Source of the DNA: Candidatus Aminicenantota bacterium
GTDB taxonomy: Bacteria > Acidobacteriota > Aminicenantia > UBA2199
DNA length: 6,185 bases
Assembly: GCA_030671465.1 (NCBI GenBank)
Contig: DAOVIP010000125.1
Span: 1 to 6,185, forward strand
Direction of reading: 5' to 3'
In this document: positions 4,710 to 6,185 of the stretch, in pieces
How positions within the stretch are numbered: the first letter of the stretch is position 1
How the letters are laid out: the number at the start of each line of letters is the position of its first letter
Program-made: the position numbers and the translations under genes
The notes under the pieces: model-generated
What the model was told of the DNA's origin: nothing
Databases searched by the model: none
What the model saw: the letters and a program-made list of their open reading frames with translations, nothing else

Positions 4710-6185
4710 CTATTGATTGAACTCGATATTGAAGACAGGTGAAACCGCGCTGGCATTGCCATCCTGGTCAACTGCCTGGATTCGAAAATAGATTTTCAAA
4801 TTCAGCGTATTGGGGGGCAGGTTCAGAAACCTGAAGTCATTGGTATTGGAATGGGTGAGGCGATTCAAGTCATTGGCCTGAAAGCCGAATTCGATTTGAC
4901 AGTAATCAAAATCAAATTCAACATTTTCCGACCATTGAACCATGATGTAATTGTCATTATTCTCGATTCCCAGGATATTCTTGGGTTGGGCAGGTGTTAG
5001 CTCCAGAATTTTTGGGGCAAACAATCCGGCCATGATTTCATGTCCCAGGGGGCTGGGATGGTTACCCTTTATGTCCTCCAGGCAGGCTTCCCAGCCTTCT
5101 TCATGCTGAAAAAATGCATGGTAGGTGTCAATATAGGGAACGTTGTTCCGGTTGGCCAGTTCGATGATTCTGGCATTCAAGGCTTCGGTGTTTTCCTTGA
5201 AGACCTGAACTCCCGGTTCCCACAGCTTGGCCGGCGGAACGGTTGAAATAATGGGGTACATGCCATATTTGTCCCGGGCATTCAAGCATATCCATTCCAG
5301 GTTTTCGGCAGAACTAGCTGCTGAAAATAGGTTCCAGCCCACATCATTGGTGCCGTACAGTATCAGGCAAAAATAGGCGGGGCTTATTGAAAAAACCTCA
5401 TCCATGCGCTCTACGGCATGAAAAGTATTGGTGGCGGTTTTTCCCAGATTGATAGTATAGGTTTCACCGTATACCTCCAGTAATTCCTGGACTTTGGCCA
5501 GATAGGCCAGTTCCGGATGTAGTTCACCTTCCAGATCCTCCATGCGCATTTCACCGCAGGTGATGCTGTCACCGAAGGCAATGATGGTATTCAGGGTGAC
5601 CGAGTTCCAATCCCAGGGGATCTGTTTCGGGTCCCGGATTATGGGTTCCCTTTCCAGGATATAACACTGATCGTTTTCCAGGTCGGCCTGGTAGCGGTAC
5701 CGGTGATACAGGGTTCGGGTATCGATATAGACAACCTGGTTTTCCTGGCTGATGCTGAATATTTTTTCGTTTTCCGGAGTGCGGGTCAGGTTCCGGATTT
5801 GGCCGGTTTTTAAATGACATAAAAACAGGTCATCGTTGTCTGAATTGTTGCCTTTGAAAACAAAGGCGGATAAGATATCTCCTTTAAAAATCATCTCTGG
5901 CCGGGAGATGAAATTGAATCCGGAAGTGGGTATGATTTTACTCTTTTTTTCCCATGAGTCGTAATAGCACAGATCAATATTTTTTCTGCTGAACCGGTTC
6001 CAGGAAATGATAAAACGGTTACCCCTGACTTCGATCTTGGGGAATAGGTTTTCACCCCGGAATTCCTGACTGAGGTTTTTCTCTTCGGCCCCCTGAAGCA
6101 GAATATCGGTGCCGTCATCCATTTTGATGATTTCAATCCAGTACCTTTGATTGTTGATTTGAAATTTCAGAGTTGAATCACGGTC
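4710..6185 (-). CDS. Multidomain SGNH/GDSL hydrolase with propeller-like and FN3-like domains, 5'-truncated
   Basis: The frame is open to the right edge, so the true start is outside; 491 residues are visible (numbering from the edge). The ATG at 6122 has no Shine-Dalgarno site and sits in mid-domain, so it is an internal Met. Residues 1 to about 175 are short beta-strand repeats resembling TolB/DPP-type propeller blades, for example LFLCHLKTGQIRNLTRTPEN. The SGNH domain spans about 195-395: block I FGDSITCG with nucleophile Ser207, block II glycine in INLGKTATNT, block III YGTND with Asn280, and block V NHPSPLGHE with His376. Residues about 400-491 look like a fibronectin type III domain (VQWSEN, YFRIQAVDQDGNAS). 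SGNH enzymes are esterases or lipases, often deacetylating carbohydrates or lipids. A carbohydrate or cell-surface ester is plausible because propeller and FN3 domains usually mean extracellular binding, but this is inference. A signal peptide cannot be judged. The usual Asp three residues before the catalytic His is replaced by Lys. It is upstream of, and separate from, the methyltransferase operon. Confidence 0.85.
   Translation of the reverse strand, partial: DRDSTLKFQINNQRYWIEIIKMDDGTDILLQGAEEKNLSQEFRGENLFPKIEVRGNRFIISWNRFSRKNIDLCYYDSWEKKSKIIPTSGFNFISRPEMIFKGDILSAFVFKGNNSDNDDLFLCHLKTGQIRNLTRTPENEKIFSISQENQVVYIDTRTLYHRYRYQADLENDQCYILEREPIIRDPKQIPWDWNSVTLNTIIAFGDSITCGEMRMEDLEGELHPELAYLAKVQELLEVYGETYTINLGKTATNTFHAVERMDEVFSISPAYFCLILYGTNDVGWNLFSAASSAENLEWICLNARDKYGMYPIISTVPPAKLWEPGVQVFKENTEALNARIIELANRNNVPYIDTYHAFFQHEEGWEACLEDIKGNHPSPLGHEIMAGLFAPKILELTPAQPKNILGIENNDNYIMVQWSENVEFDFDYCQIEFGFQANDLNRLTHSNTNDFRFLNLPPNTLNLKIYFRIQAVDQDGNASAVSPVFNIEFNQ

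Noticed and set aside
454..5246. Several plus-strand open frames of 70 to 150 codons antisense to the genes (for example 1630-2094)
   Set aside because: They lie opposite well-supported minus-strand genes, carry no recognisable motifs and lack convincing starts; they are antisense shadows.
6120..6122. ATG 6122 as the true start of the SGNH protein
   Set aside because: No Shine-Dalgarno site, and the in-frame sequence upstream is open to the window edge and reads like ordinary protein (FQINNQRYWIEIIK).
1..6185. tRNA, rRNA, CRISPR array, insertion sequence or phage signals
   Set aside because: No matching structure or repeat pattern; nearly all sequence is occupied by the five genes.

Overview
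The window holds five protein genes, all on the minus strand, packed with short gaps and with no RNA gene, mobile element or CRISPR array that I can see. Two of the genes are cut by the window edges. Codon use is mixed, with moderate GC judged by eye. Shine-Dalgarno sites are clear for most genes and the promoters are sigma70-like. The protein families point to a bacterium, probably Gram-negative and perhaps an uncultivated or deep-branching anaerobic lineage. Nothing in the sequence fixes the phylum.

Read in the direction of transcription (high to low coordinates): (1) 6185-4710 is a 5'-truncated multidomain protein with a TolB-like beta-propeller N-terminus, a central SGNH/GDSL hydrolase domain and a C-terminal fibronectin type III-like domain. 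(2) A promoter at 4680-4652 follows, with a palindrome just before the next start codon. (3) 4612-3821 is a class I SAM-dependent methyltransferase. (4) 3801-2815 is an extended short-chain dehydrogenase/epimerase, 19 nt behind the methyltransferase. (5) 2763-433 is a 776-residue polytopic membrane protein with a spermidine-synthase-like Rossmann domain between two membrane blocks, preceded by a possible 12-codon leader frame that overlaps its start codon. (6) A second promoter with an inverted repeat lies at 406-378. (7) 339-1 is the N-terminal part of an exported C69-family (Ntn-hydrolase) peptidase.

Genes 3 to 5 look like one transcription unit: a soluble methyltransferase, an NAD(P)-dependent sugar/sterol-type epimerase or dehydrogenase, and a membrane protein with a spermidine-synthase-type nucleotide fold. 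All three would use SAM- or NAD-type cofactors, so joint action on one small molecule, lipid or glycan is a reasonable inference. No substrate can be read from the sequence. The membrane protein lacks the acidic catalytic motif of true aminopropyltransferases and probably does not make spermidine. The flanking hydrolase and peptidase genes appear to be separate units.

For three genes the longest open frame starts upstream at GTG or TTG. I chose the internal ATG in each, supported by a well-placed Shine-Dalgarno site in two of the three cases.
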